Source: Candidatus Nomurabacteria bacterium (GTDB lineage: Bacteria; Patescibacteriota; Minisyncoccia; Phycocordibacterales; UBA9973). Taken from it: a DNA stretch of 7,845 nucleotides. The position numbers and the translations under genes are program-made. Of this stretch, positions 1 through 5,257 are shown in pieces. The notes under the pieces are model-generated. The model searched no databases, was not told where the DNA came from, and was given only the letters and a program-made list of their open reading frames with translations. The stretch's first letter is position 1, and each line of letters opens with the position of its first letter. The stretch lies in assembly GCA_943356395.1 (NCBI GenBank), contig CALRFC010000035.1:1-7845 (forward strand), given 5' to 3'.

Positions 1-15
1 GAGACACAGCTTTGA

Positions 16-888
16 ATGCAAAACCCTGTCGTCATCCCATTCTATAAATTCATCAAGCTTTCCGATCCCGATCGGCTGGCTTTGGCGCACAAGGAAAAAG
101 CGAAGGAGTTGGGATTGCTCGGGCGAATGATAATCGCTGAAGAAGGCGTAAACGCCACATTCGAAGGCGAGCGGGAAAAGATAGAGGAATATGTGAGATT
201 CTTGCACTGCGACGCGCGATTCGCCGATGTCGTGGTGAAAGAGTCCGCCGGCAACGGCAAAGCGTTTACCAAGCTCTCGGTAAAAGTGCGCGACGAAGTG
301 GTGACGCTCGGCGTGAAAGATTTTGATGTCAAGAAAGAGACGGCGACGGAATTGCCGGCGAGCGATCTCCAAAGCTGGTACGAAAAAGGCGAAGACTTCG
401 TCGTACTCGATCTCCGCAACGACTACGAAATCGCCAGCGGTAAATTTGATAGAACTATTGATTTAGGTTTGCAAAACTTTCGTGAGCTTCCAGAAAAGTT
501 GGAGCAGTTGAATGCTTTGAAAACTGAAAATTCTAAATTGAAAATTGTCACAGTGTGCACCGGTGGAATCCGCTGTGAAAAAGCCACTTGCCTCCTGAAA
601 CGCGAGGGATTTTCGAATCTGTATCAGCTCAAAGACGGCATTCACACCTACATGAAAGAATATCCGGGCCAAAATTGGAAAGGCACGCTTTTCGTTTTTG
701 ACAACAGGATGACAACCGATGTCGTGCCCACTCCGAACAAAGAAATCATCGGCCGATGCGTGTTCTGCGAATCACCGACCGAAGCATATTATTCCGACGA
801 TTCTCTCCGCCCGTCTAAAAAAATCCTCTGCTGTGATTCGTGTTATGCTCTAAACAGCACTCGCTTGAGAGAAGCTAACCAAAGATGA
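16..888 (+). CDS. trhO: tRNA uridine(34) hydroxylase, rhodanese-domain protein (TrhO/YceA family)
   Basis: A 290-residue protein of the TrhO (YceA) family, which hydroxylates uridine 34 in the tRNA anticodon as the first step towards 5-(carboxy)methoxyuridine; it acts in the cytoplasm on tRNA. An N-terminal alpha/beta domain (about residues 5-105, with AEEGVNATF at 41-49) is followed by a rhodanese domain (about 118-220) that starts at LDLRNDYE and carries the family's active loop CTGGIRCEKA, with catalytic-type Cys181 and a second Cys187. The C-terminus has a cysteine cluster (C248, C251, C272, C273, C276) that looks metal-binding. The ATG at 16 directly follows an in-frame TGA at 13-15 and fits the family's N-terminus; no Shine-Dalgarno is visible, so translation may be coupled to a gene left of the window. 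Its TGA overlaps the pyrE ATG by 4 bases. Bases of about 440-560 are clearly AT-richer than the 5' part. Family assignment is secure; activity is inferred. Confidence 0.93.
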   Translation: MQNPVVIPFYKFIKLSDPDRLALAHKEKAKELGLLGRMIIAEEGVNATFEGEREKIEEYVRFLHCDARFADVVVKESAGNGKAFTKLSVKVRDEVVTLGVKDFDVKKETATELPASDLQSWYEKGEDFVVLDLRNDYEIASGKFDRTIDLGLQNFRELPEKLEQLNALKTENSKLKIVTVCTGGIRCEKATCLLKREGFSNLYQLKDGIHTYMKEYPGQNWKGTLFVFDNRMTTDVVPTPNKEIIGRCVFCESPTEAYYSDDSLRPSKKILCCDSCYALNSTRLREANQR

Positions 889-1388
889 CAAAAGAAATTC
901 TTCTGCAAAAATTGCGCGAGATGGGAATCGTCAGGCGCGGAGAAATCACGCTCCGCTCCGGAGCGACTTCCGACATCTATTGCGATGTCCGCATGATTTT
1001 CGGCGTCCCTCTAATTCTGAACGCCGTCGCGGATGAAATCGGAAAAATGATTCCGGAAAATGCCACTTGTGTCGCCGCTTCCGGCTACGGCGGGCTCCCG
1101 CTCGCATCCGTCGTCGCTTCGCGCAAGAATCTGAAAATGATCGGCGTTCGCGACAGCGCAAAGGCGCACGGCAAAAGCGGCCGCATCGCCGGATATGTGC
1201 CTAGAGAGGAAGATTCCGTTATGATCATCGACGATGTTCTCTCGACCGGAAGCAGTATCAGAGAAACGCTTCTGGGACTCCAAGAATCGAACGCGAAAGT
1301 CTTGGGCGCGGTTGTCGCAGTCTCGCGTACAAAAGCCGATCTGCCGATTCCCTGCGCGTCGCTCTATTCGATCGAAGAACTTTTGTGA
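885..1388 (+). CDS. pyrE: Orotate phosphoribosyltransferase, short form
   Basis: A 167-residue type I phosphoribosyltransferase that joins orotate to PRPP to give OMP in pyrimidine synthesis. The PRPP-binding motif VMIIDDVLSTGSSI is at residues 112-125. The orotate-side motif LRSGATSDIYCDVR is at 23-36. The flexible catalytic loop of OPRTs is recognisable as VRDSAKAHGKSG at 88-99, with R89, K93 and H95 matching the conserved Arg, Lys and His. At 167 residues it is shorter than the roughly 210 of the enterobacterial enzyme and resembles the compact forms of archaea and small-genome bacteria. The start overlaps the trhO stop (ATGA) and the stop overlaps the next gene's GTG, so it is translated within an operon. 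No other pyrimidine gene adjoins it; pyrG lies about 4 kb away on the other strand with its own promoter. Another purine/pyrimidine PRTase is less likely because of the OPRT-type loop. Confidence 0.9.
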   Translation: MTKEILLQKLREMGIVRRGEITLRSGATSDIYCDVRMIFGVPLILNAVADEIGKMIPENATCVAASGYGGLPLASVVASRKNLKMIGVRDSAKAHGKSGRIAGYVPREEDSVMIIDDVLSTGSSIRETLLGLQESNAKVLGAVVAVSRTKADLPIPCASLYSIEELL

Positions 1389-1630
1389 AATATTTCACTT
1401 ACATATTAAAATGCGCCGATGGAACTTTTTACGCGGGCGCGACGAACAATCTGGAGAAACGCTTGCACGACCACAACCACTCCAAATCTGGCGCCCACTA
1501 CACCAAAATCCGCCGTCCCGTAAAGCTTAAGTATTTTGAAACATTTAAAACTCTAAGTAAGTCTCTAAAAAGAGAGGCGGAAATCAAGAAATTGACCAGA
1601 CGGCAGAAATTGGAGCTAATTGAGAAATAG
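1385..1630 (+). CDS. Small GIY-YIG domain protein (UPF0213/YhbQ-like)
   Basis: An 81-residue stand-alone GIY-YIG domain, the fold of the UvrC N-terminal nuclease. The GIY half appears as FTYILKC (residues 4-10) and the YIG half as FYAGATNN (15-22). Tyr6, Tyr16 and Arg26 (in LEKRL) sit where catalytic residues are expected. The family signatures YTKIRRPVKL (39-48) and LKREAEIKKLTR (61-72) follow, the second supplying a candidate catalytic Glu (64 or 66). Length matches the usual 80-100 residues, so the gene is intact. It starts with GTG inside the last codons of pyrE (4-base overlap), so it is probably expressed with trhO-pyrE. Members are common in bacteria and widely labelled excinuclease-like, but their cellular role is poorly defined; a DNA-processing role is family inference. 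The TAG stop at 1628-1630 overlaps the promoter of the next gene. Confidence 0.88.
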   Translation: MKYFTYILKCADGTFYAGATNNLEKRLHDHNHSKSGAHYTKIRRPVKLKYFETFKTLSKSLKREAEIKKLTRRQKLELIEK

Positions 1631-1648
1631 CTCGATTTTTGTTATCAT
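1620..1648 (+). promoter_or_regulatory. Sigma70-type promoter for the dehydrogenase-like/transporter unit, probably leaderless
   Basis: A -35 hexamer TTGAGA (1620-1625) and a -10 hexamer TATCAT (1643-1648) are separated by 17 bases. Each is close to consensus. Only 7 bases (TTTTAAT) separate the -10 from the ATG at 1656, so a start 6-8 bases downstream would fall on or next to the ATG and give a leaderless mRNA. No Shine-Dalgarno is present, which agrees. The -35 overlaps the end of the GIY-YIG coding region. Confidence 0.6.
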
Positions 1649-1655
1649 TTTTAAT

Positions 1656-2591
1656 ATGAAAAATATACTCATAACCGACTCGCTTTTTATTTTCCCTGAA
1701 CACGAGAAAATGCTAAAAGATGCGGGTTTTAATATCGAACGTCTAGACAAACCACAAGCTACGGAAGATGAACTTATTGAAGCCCTGAAAGATAAACACG
1801 GATATATTTTAGGTGGAATTGAAAAAGTCACCGATAAAGTTATTGCTTCGACTGACACTTTGGAAGCGATTTGTTTTACCGGTTCTGATTATCGATATTT
1901 TATTCCTGGGTACAAACTTGCTCAAGAAAAAGGAATTTCGATTACGAATTGTCCAGGGGTTAATTCCGGCGCAGTTGCTGATTACACATTTACTTTAATG
2001 TTTGCAATGATGCGCGACATTTTTGATTTGGGTAGAACTGGTAGCGCAACTTTTAGAACTACCCCATCACTCTCAGACTCAACTGTTGGAATTATTGGTA
2101 TGGGTCATATCGGACAAAAAGTTGCCCGAATGCTCAAAGCTCTTGGAGTAAAAAATATAAATTATTCTAATAGAACCAGAAATGAAGGCTTAGAAAAAGA
2201 ATTGGGAATAAATTACCTGCCTATTGAGAAGTTGTTGTTGAAATCTGACATAGTTACGATTCATGTTTCAAAAGAAGCGGGAGAGAAATATTTTAATACT
2301 GAATACATAAAACTTCTCAAAGATAACTCTATTCTCATCAATTGCGCATTCGAGTCGATTGTCGACGAAGAAGCATTGTATGTAGAATTGTTAAGCGGAA
2401 GAATCAGGTGCGCTCAAGATGGTCCAGCTCACGACCCAAGATATAAGGACCTCCCGCTTCATATTTGGTTCAATTCAAACGCGGGGACCGGATTCAATAC
2501 GCACGAGGCGAATAAAGCCGCGAGCGACATGTCAACGAAATCAATCATAAATTTACTAACCACCGGAACAGACGGATATAAAATTAAATAA
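1656..2591 (+). CDS. D-2-hydroxyacid dehydrogenase-like NAD(P)-binding protein with altered active site
   Basis: A 311-residue protein with the two-domain fold of D-isomer 2-hydroxyacid dehydrogenases (SerA-like). It shows the substrate-domain motif ITNCPGVNSGAVADYTF (residues 96-112), the Rossmann motif VGIIGMGHIGQKVARML (144-160), SDIVTIHV (197-204) and ILINCAFESIVDEEAL (226-241). In the family the last motif normally reads A-R-G with a catalytic Arg; here it reads A-F-E (F232). The usual D-V-F-x-x-E-P with catalytic Glu is replaced by QDGPAHDP (254-261), and the PHI-type catalytic His by NSNAGTGFNTHEA (273-285). The fold and cofactor site look intact but the Arg-Glu-His triad does not. The ATG at 1656 is preferred over an in-frame TTG at 1620, which would add 12 non-family residues and overlap the previous gene. 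The stop overlaps the transporter start (TAATG), so a shared substrate is possible. Function unknown. Confidence 0.85.
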   Translation: MKNILITDSLFIFPEHEKMLKDAGFNIERLDKPQATEDELIEALKDKHGYILGGIEKVTDKVIASTDTLEAICFTGSDYRYFIPGYKLAQEKGISITNCPGVNSGAVADYTFTLMFAMMRDIFDLGRTGSATFRTTPSLSDSTVGIIGMGHIGQKVARMLKALGVKNINYSNRTRNEGLEKELGINYLPIEKLLLKSDIVTIHVSKEAGEKYFNTEYIKLLKDNSILINCAFESIVDEEALYVELLSGRIRCAQDGPAHDPRYKDLPLHIWFNSNAGTGFNTHEANKAASDMSTKSIINLLTTGTDGYKIK

Positions 2592-3502
2592 TGAGTTATT
2601 CTAGAAAAACTCGCGGGTTGTTTTTCATTTTTATTTCAGCGATCATGTTCGGAAGCTATGGGATTTGGTCTCGCCTGATCGGTGTCGGGGAAGGGATATT
2701 TTATCCGAGCTGGACACGAGGGCTACTGATAGCTCTCGCTCTTCTGCCGATACTGCTATACAAAAAGCAAATTGTTCCGATAAAAAGAAGCGACTGGAAA
2801 TGGATGTCTGTGTATCTTTTAGCGACATCATTGACACAAGCGCCACTATTTTATGCTTTTAATCACATGAATATCGGAACCGCAACATTGCTCTTTTTCG
2901 TGACAATGCTTTTGACGATGTATGCTGTAGGTGTATTTTTTCTAGGAGAAAAACTGACAAAAATAAAAACAATTTCTTTCGCCTTGGCTTTCCTCGGCTT
3001 GTATATAACCTTCTCTTTTTCAATTCTGGTTTTCAGTATTTTCGCGGCATTGATGGCGATTTTGAATGGAATGGCGAGCGGAACGGAAGTTGCGAGCTCA
3101 AAAAAGCTCACGCATAATTATTCTTCTTTGTATGTTGTCTGGCTTAGCTGGATCCTTATTGCTATTTCAAATTTTATTATTTCCATCGCCATCGGCGAAA
3201 GACAATTTTCTCCGGCACTCAATATGTTTTCTCTGTATCAAGTCGGCTATGCGGTTGCGGGAATCTTAGGTTTTTGGCTGGTCATTGAGGGAGTCAAACA
3301 TGTTGAAGCAAGCATCGGAGGACTGCTCGGGTTGCTTGAAGTCGTATTCGGCATTTTATTCGGAATGTTATTTTTTCATGAAATTTTGACTGCTAAAATT
3401 TTCATTGGCGCCGTATGTATCATTTTTGCAGCAGCGTTGCCTCATGTTTTTGAACTTTATAAAAATAGTTTGGTAGAGACTAAACCCTTTACAAAAATTT
3501 GA
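2591..3502 (+). CDS. EamA/DMT-superfamily membrane transporter
   Basis: A 303-residue, very hydrophobic protein with about ten predicted membrane helices, in the two-repeat layout of the drug/metabolite transporter (EamA) superfamily. The helices run roughly 9-27, 42-58, 69-88, 95-117, 126-144 and 144-163 in the first half, and about 178-200, 215-236, 240-262 and 267-287 in the second. Family-typical features are FISAIMFGSYGIWSRL near the N-terminus, AFNHMNIGTATLLFF, FFLGEKLTKIK and, in the second repeat, LLEVVFGILFGMLFFHE. Transporters of this group move small metabolites such as amino acids or nucleotides across the inner membrane; the substrate cannot be read from the sequence. The ATG overlaps the upstream TAA by one base, so it is almost certainly co-translated with the dehydrogenase-like protein. 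Its last codons contain the -35 box of the next promoter, and no intrinsic terminator follows it. Confidence 0.88.
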   Translation: MSYSRKTRGLFFIFISAIMFGSYGIWSRLIGVGEGIFYPSWTRGLLIALALLPILLYKKQIVPIKRSDWKWMSVYLLATSLTQAPLFYAFNHMNIGTATLLFFVTMLLTMYAVGVFFLGEKLTKIKTISFALAFLGLYITFSFSILVFSIFAALMAILNGMASGTEVASSKKLTHNYSSLYVVWLSWILIAISNFIISIAIGERQFSPALNMFSLYQVGYAVAGILGFWLVIEGVKHVEASIGGLLGLLEVVFGILFGMLFFHEILTAKIFIGAVCIIFAAALPHVFELYKNSLVETKPFTKI

Positions 3503-3516
3503 TTATGCGCTATAGT
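3488..3516 (+). promoter_or_regulatory. Strong sigma70-type promoter for the helicase leader
   Basis: TTTACA (3488-3493) and TATAGT (3511-3516) each differ from consensus by one base and are separated by exactly 17 bases. This is the best promoter match on the plus strand. The -35 lies within the last transporter codons. The expected transcription start is near 3523, about 190 bases before the helicase ATG. Confidence 0.65.
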
Positions 3517-3522
3517 GGAAGC

Positions 3523-3711
3523 ATAACTACATATCTCATTGGTTTTTGTTAGGATTGTGTACTCTACAGCAAAGCAGCGCTTTGCTCCCTTATCTAAAAA
3601 CTCGCGAGACCGGCTGATCGATTTTTTAGTATGACGATCAGAAGTTATAGAGGGCGCGAACCCTTTTAGATTCATCCACTGCGCATACGTACGCGGCGGA
3701 CAATTATTACA
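3523..3711 (+). ncRNA. Structured 5' leader RNA of the DEAD-box helicase (candidate cis-regulatory element)
   Basis: This gap between the transporter and the helicase holds several exact inverted repeats. A hairpin with an 8-bp stem (AGCAAAGC, 3568-3575, with 3579-3586) has a 3-base loop. An 8-bp helix pairs ATCTAAAA (3592-3599) with TTTTAGAT (3664-3671). It encloses a 7-bp hairpin, CTGATCG (3614-3620) with CGATCAG (3635-3641), and a short GGG/CCC hairpin (3652-3654 with 3661-3663), which makes a three-way junction. ATCTAAAA can instead pair with the loop of the enclosed hairpin (TTTTTAG, 3623-3629), giving a pseudoknot, so two exclusive states exist. I recognise no Rfam class. Long leaders are known on some DEAD-box helicase mRNAs (E. 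coli deaD), so autoregulation or temperature control is a reasonable guess. A separate small RNA is the alternative. There is no terminator before the helicase. Confidence 0.45.
3631..3669 (+). CDS. Possible 12-codon upstream ORF in the helicase leader
   Basis: The leader contains an ATG at 3631 followed by 11 further sense codons and a TAG at 3667-3669, encoding MTIRSYRGREPF. It spans the 3' strands of the leader helices, so a translating ribosome would disrupt the fold. No Shine-Dalgarno precedes it, and an ORF this short can occur by chance, so the call is tentative. Confidence 0.18.
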   Translation: MTIRSYRGREPF

Positions 3712-5058
3712 ATGTATAAAAAAAGTTTTCAAAAAGGAGGAGCGTCTTCTCCTCGCCCGCAAAGGGCATTTGGGCGATCCCGCCCGCCTTCAGCATTCGG
3801 GCAGGCCCGCCCATCCTCGACATTCGGGCAGGCCCCGCGCGGAGGAAAGCCATTCGGGCACGGAAGTCGTCCGCCTTTTCGCGGCGGACGCGGAGGATCG
3901 TTCGGCAAGCCGCAAAGAGGCCGCAGTCAGCATATCGATGTCTCCAAATTCATCAATAAGGCCGTCATCACGGAGGAAGTCGAGCATTTCAAGCCCGAAC
4001 ATGTGTTCGCCGATTTCAAGATAGAAGCGGCGCTCAAGAATGCCGTTATAAAAAAAGGGTACGACCTTCCGACGCCGATTCAAGATCGGGCGATCCCGCA
4101 TGTTCTCCGTGGCGAAGACTTGGTGGGCATCGCCAACACCGGCACCGGCAAGACGGCGGCGTTTCTTATTCCGCTCATCAATAAAGTCTTGCTGAAAAGG
4201 AGCGAGCAGATCATGATCATCGTGCCGACGCGCGAACTCGCGCTTCAGATCGATCAGGAGCTCAAGGGATTCACCGCCGGACTGCCGGCAATGAATCCGC
4301 GCGAAAAAATCTTTTCTGTGTGCTGTGTCGGCGGCGTGGGTATCACTCCGCAGATCAAACAGCTCCGCTACCAGTACAATTTCGTCATCGGCACGCCGGG
4401 ACGCTTGAAAGACCTGATCGACCGCAAAATGATCACGCTTTCCGAATTCAATACCATCGTTCTCGACGAAGCCGACCGCATGCTTGATATGGGATTCGTG
4501 GCGGACATGCGCGCCATCATGACGGCGATGCCCAAAGAGCGCCATACGCTCTTCTTCTCGGCAACGCTCTCTCCCGACATCGAAAAATTGATCAAGGAAT
4601 TCCTGCGCGAGCCGATCCGCATTTCCGTGAAGACCCGAGACACATCGAAGAATGTCGATCAGGATGTCGTGCGGGTGAAAGCGGGCGGCGACAAGCTCGA
4701 CACGCTCCACGATCTCTTGAATCAGAAAGAATTCAGCAAAGTGCTCATTTTCGGGCGCACGAAGCACGGCGTGGAAAAGCTCTCGAAGATGCTCGGCGAA
4801 CGCGGCTTCAAAGTCGAATCCATACACGGCAACAAGAACCATGGCGGACGCCAGCGGGCACTCGGCGCGTTTAAGGACAACAGGGTGCAAGTGCTCGTGG
4901 CAACCGATGTGGCGGCGCGCGGCTTGGATATCGCCGATGTCTCGCATGTGATCAATTACGACATTCCGGAAACCTACGACGACTATGTCCACCGCATCGG
5001 CCGGACAGGCCGCGGCAACAAGAAAGGCAAAGCGCTGACATTCGTGGAATCGAGGTGA
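3712..5058 (+). CDS. DEAD-box ATP-dependent RNA helicase with N-terminal FG/RG-rich extension
   Basis: A 448-residue RhlE/DeaD-type RNA helicase that uses ATP to unwind short RNA duplexes, for example in ribosome assembly or mRNA decay. The first ~75 residues are a basic, low-complexity tail with FGQARP-type repeats and an RGGRGG stretch, likely disordered and RNA-binding. The helicase core is complete: Q motif around F102-Q124, motif I ANTGTGKT (141-148), Ia PTREL (172-176), GG (207-208), TPGR (228-231), DEAD written LDEADRMLDMGF (251-262), SAT (283-285), IV VLIFGRT (344-350), V VATDVAARGLD (396-406) and VI HRIGRTGR (427-434). It ends at ALTFVESR soon after motif VI, lacking the basic C-terminal tail of many relatives and perhaps the last RecA2 helix. 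There is no Shine-Dalgarno before the ATG; one is seen 22-28 bases inside the gene. Expression probably depends on the structured leader. A terminator follows. Confidence 0.93.
   Translation: MYKKSFQKGGASSPRPQRAFGRSRPPSAFGQARPSSTFGQAPRGGKPFGHGSRPPFRGGRGGSFGKPQRGRSQHIDVSKFINKAVITEEVEHFKPEHVFADFKIEAALKNAVIKKGYDLPTPIQDRAIPHVLRGEDLVGIANTGTGKTAAFLIPLINKVLLKRSEQIMIIVPTRELALQIDQELKGFTAGLPAMNPREKIFSVCCVGGVGITPQIKQLRYQYNFVIGTPGRLKDLIDRKMITLSEFNTIVLDEADRMLDMGFVADMRAIMTAMPKERHTLFFSATLSPDIEKLIKEFLREPIRISVKTRDTSKNVDQDVVRVKAGGDKLDTLHDLLNQKEFSKVLIFGRTKHGVEKLSKMLGERGFKVESIHGNKNHGGRQRALGAFKDNRVQVLVATDVAARGLDIADVSHVINYDIPETYDDYVHRIGRTGRGNKKGKALTFVESR
3737..3754 (+). promoter_or_regulatory. Internal Shine-Dalgarno-like hairpin just after the helicase start
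   Basis: An AAGGAGG at 3734-3740 lies inside codons 8-10 of the helicase gene rather than before its start. Part of it, GAGGAG (3737-3742), pairs exactly with CTCCTC (3749-3754) across a 6-base loop. No in-frame start follows at a suitable distance, so it is not an obvious ribosome binding site; it may slow early elongation, or be chance in a Gly/Ser-coding stretch. Confidence 0.25.
3766..3846 (+). repeat. Three in-frame 27-bp tandem repeats in the helicase 5' end
   Basis: Three consecutive 27-base units (3766-3792, 3793-3819, 3820-3846) encode AFGRSRPPS, AFGQARPSS and TFGQAPRGG. Units 1 and 2 are very similar at the base level, sharing GCATT.GGGC and the CCCGCCC run; units 2 and 3 share ATTCGGGCAGGCCC. 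A fourth, degenerate unit (KPFGHGSRPP) follows. The pattern suggests duplication by slippage that kept the reading frame. Confidence 0.8.
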
Positions 5059-5061
5059 AAA

Positions 5062-5103
5062 TTAGGTTTTAGGTTCTAGGTTCTAGGGAATAGGGACTAG
5101 ATT
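5062..5103 (+). repeat. Heptanucleotide tandem array, six units
   Basis: Six consecutive 7-base units run from 5062 to 5103, starting three bases after the helicase stop codon. Every unit has TAG at positions 2-4, and the consensus is CTAGGTT/TTAGGTT. The first two units are identical, and later units drift (CTAGGGA, ATAGGGA, CTAGATT). Because 7 is not a multiple of 3, the TAG triplets fall in all three frames. A related five-unit array lies at 7422-7456. Confidence 0.75.
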
Positions 5104-5117
5104 AGAAAATCAAATAC

Positions 5118-5157
5118 AAAAACTCTTGAGATCTTGCCTCAAGAGTTTTTTGTTTTT
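5118..5157. terminator. Intrinsic terminator after the helicase, probably bidirectional
   Basis: A 13-bp perfect stem pairs 5118-5130 (core CTCTTGAG) with 5138-5150 across the loop ATCTTGC, followed by TTTTTTGTTTTT. The A-rich left flank gives a T-run on the minus strand too, so it could stop transcription from either of the two converging genes. Confidence 0.88.
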
Positions 5158-5169
5158 GAAACAACTATA

Positions 5170-5207
5170 ATTTAGCTTTAATTTGCTATAGCAAATTAAA
5201 GCTAAAT
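5170..5207. repeat. Perfect 38-bp palindrome between convergent genes
   Basis: The 38 bases from 5170 to 5207 are a perfect inverted repeat centred on TATA at 5187-5190. The outer arm begins ATTTAGCTTTAA and its reverse complement closes at 5207. As RNA it would form a 17-bp hairpin with a 4-base loop, but no T-run follows on either strand, so it is not a standard terminator. As DNA it could extrude a cruciform or bind a dimeric protein. It lies between the helicase terminator and the minus-strand gene's terminator. Confidence 0.85.
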
Positions 5208-5212
5208 ATGGA

Positions 5213-5241
5213 AACAAAAAACCCAACTCTGTGGGTGGGTT
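5213..5241 (-). terminator. Candidate intrinsic terminator of the minus-strand small gene
   Basis: On the minus strand, AACCCA (from 5241 down to 5236) pairs with TGGGTT (5225 down to 5220) across a 10-base loop, and a T-run with one G follows (complement of the A-rich bases 5213-5221). It lies about 17 bases after the TGA of the 5258-5620 gene. The stem is short, so this is weaker than the other two terminators. Confidence 0.55.
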
Positions 5242-5257
5242 CGGACTTGCTTTTATT

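Noticed and set aside
1150..1185. Possible loss of a catalytic lysine in PyrE (Asp90 where E. coli has Lys100)
   Set aside because: The essential-type K93 and H95 are present, and as I recall the neighbouring position varies among active bacterial OPRTs, so this does not imply inactivity.
1620..1655. TTG at 1620 as start of the dehydrogenase-like gene
   Set aside because: It would add 12 residues with no family counterpart and overlap the GIY-YIG gene, while the ATG at 1656 gives the normal beta-strand start MKNILITDS.
3645..3671. A possible tRNA T-arm (GGGTTCGCGCCC on the minus strand)
   Set aside because: The loop lacks the T-loop pattern TTCRA with the invariant A, and no acceptor, D or anticodon arm can be fitted around it on either strand.
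3604..3671. Hammerhead-ribozyme-like core (CTGATCGA within a three-way junction)
   Set aside because: The conserved CTGANGA is interrupted by an extra base, and the GAAA and NUH elements are not in the right places.
3457..3762. A 101-residue open frame on the minus strand across the helicase leader
   Set aside because: It reads across the promoter, the inverted repeats and the start of the helicase, and has an implausible Arg/Ser-rich composition. It is best explained as the antisense of a structured RNA region.
3790..4992. A 400-residue minus-strand frame opposite the helicase
   Set aside because: The plus frame has every DEAD-box motif. The long antisense frame is the usual result of GC-biased codons and is rich in His, Arg and Asp with no family resemblance.
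5166..5171. TATAAT at the edge of the palindrome as a plus-strand promoter
   Set aside because: No -35 box lies 16-18 bases upstream; that position is inside the helicase terminator, and there is no credible gene downstream on that strand.
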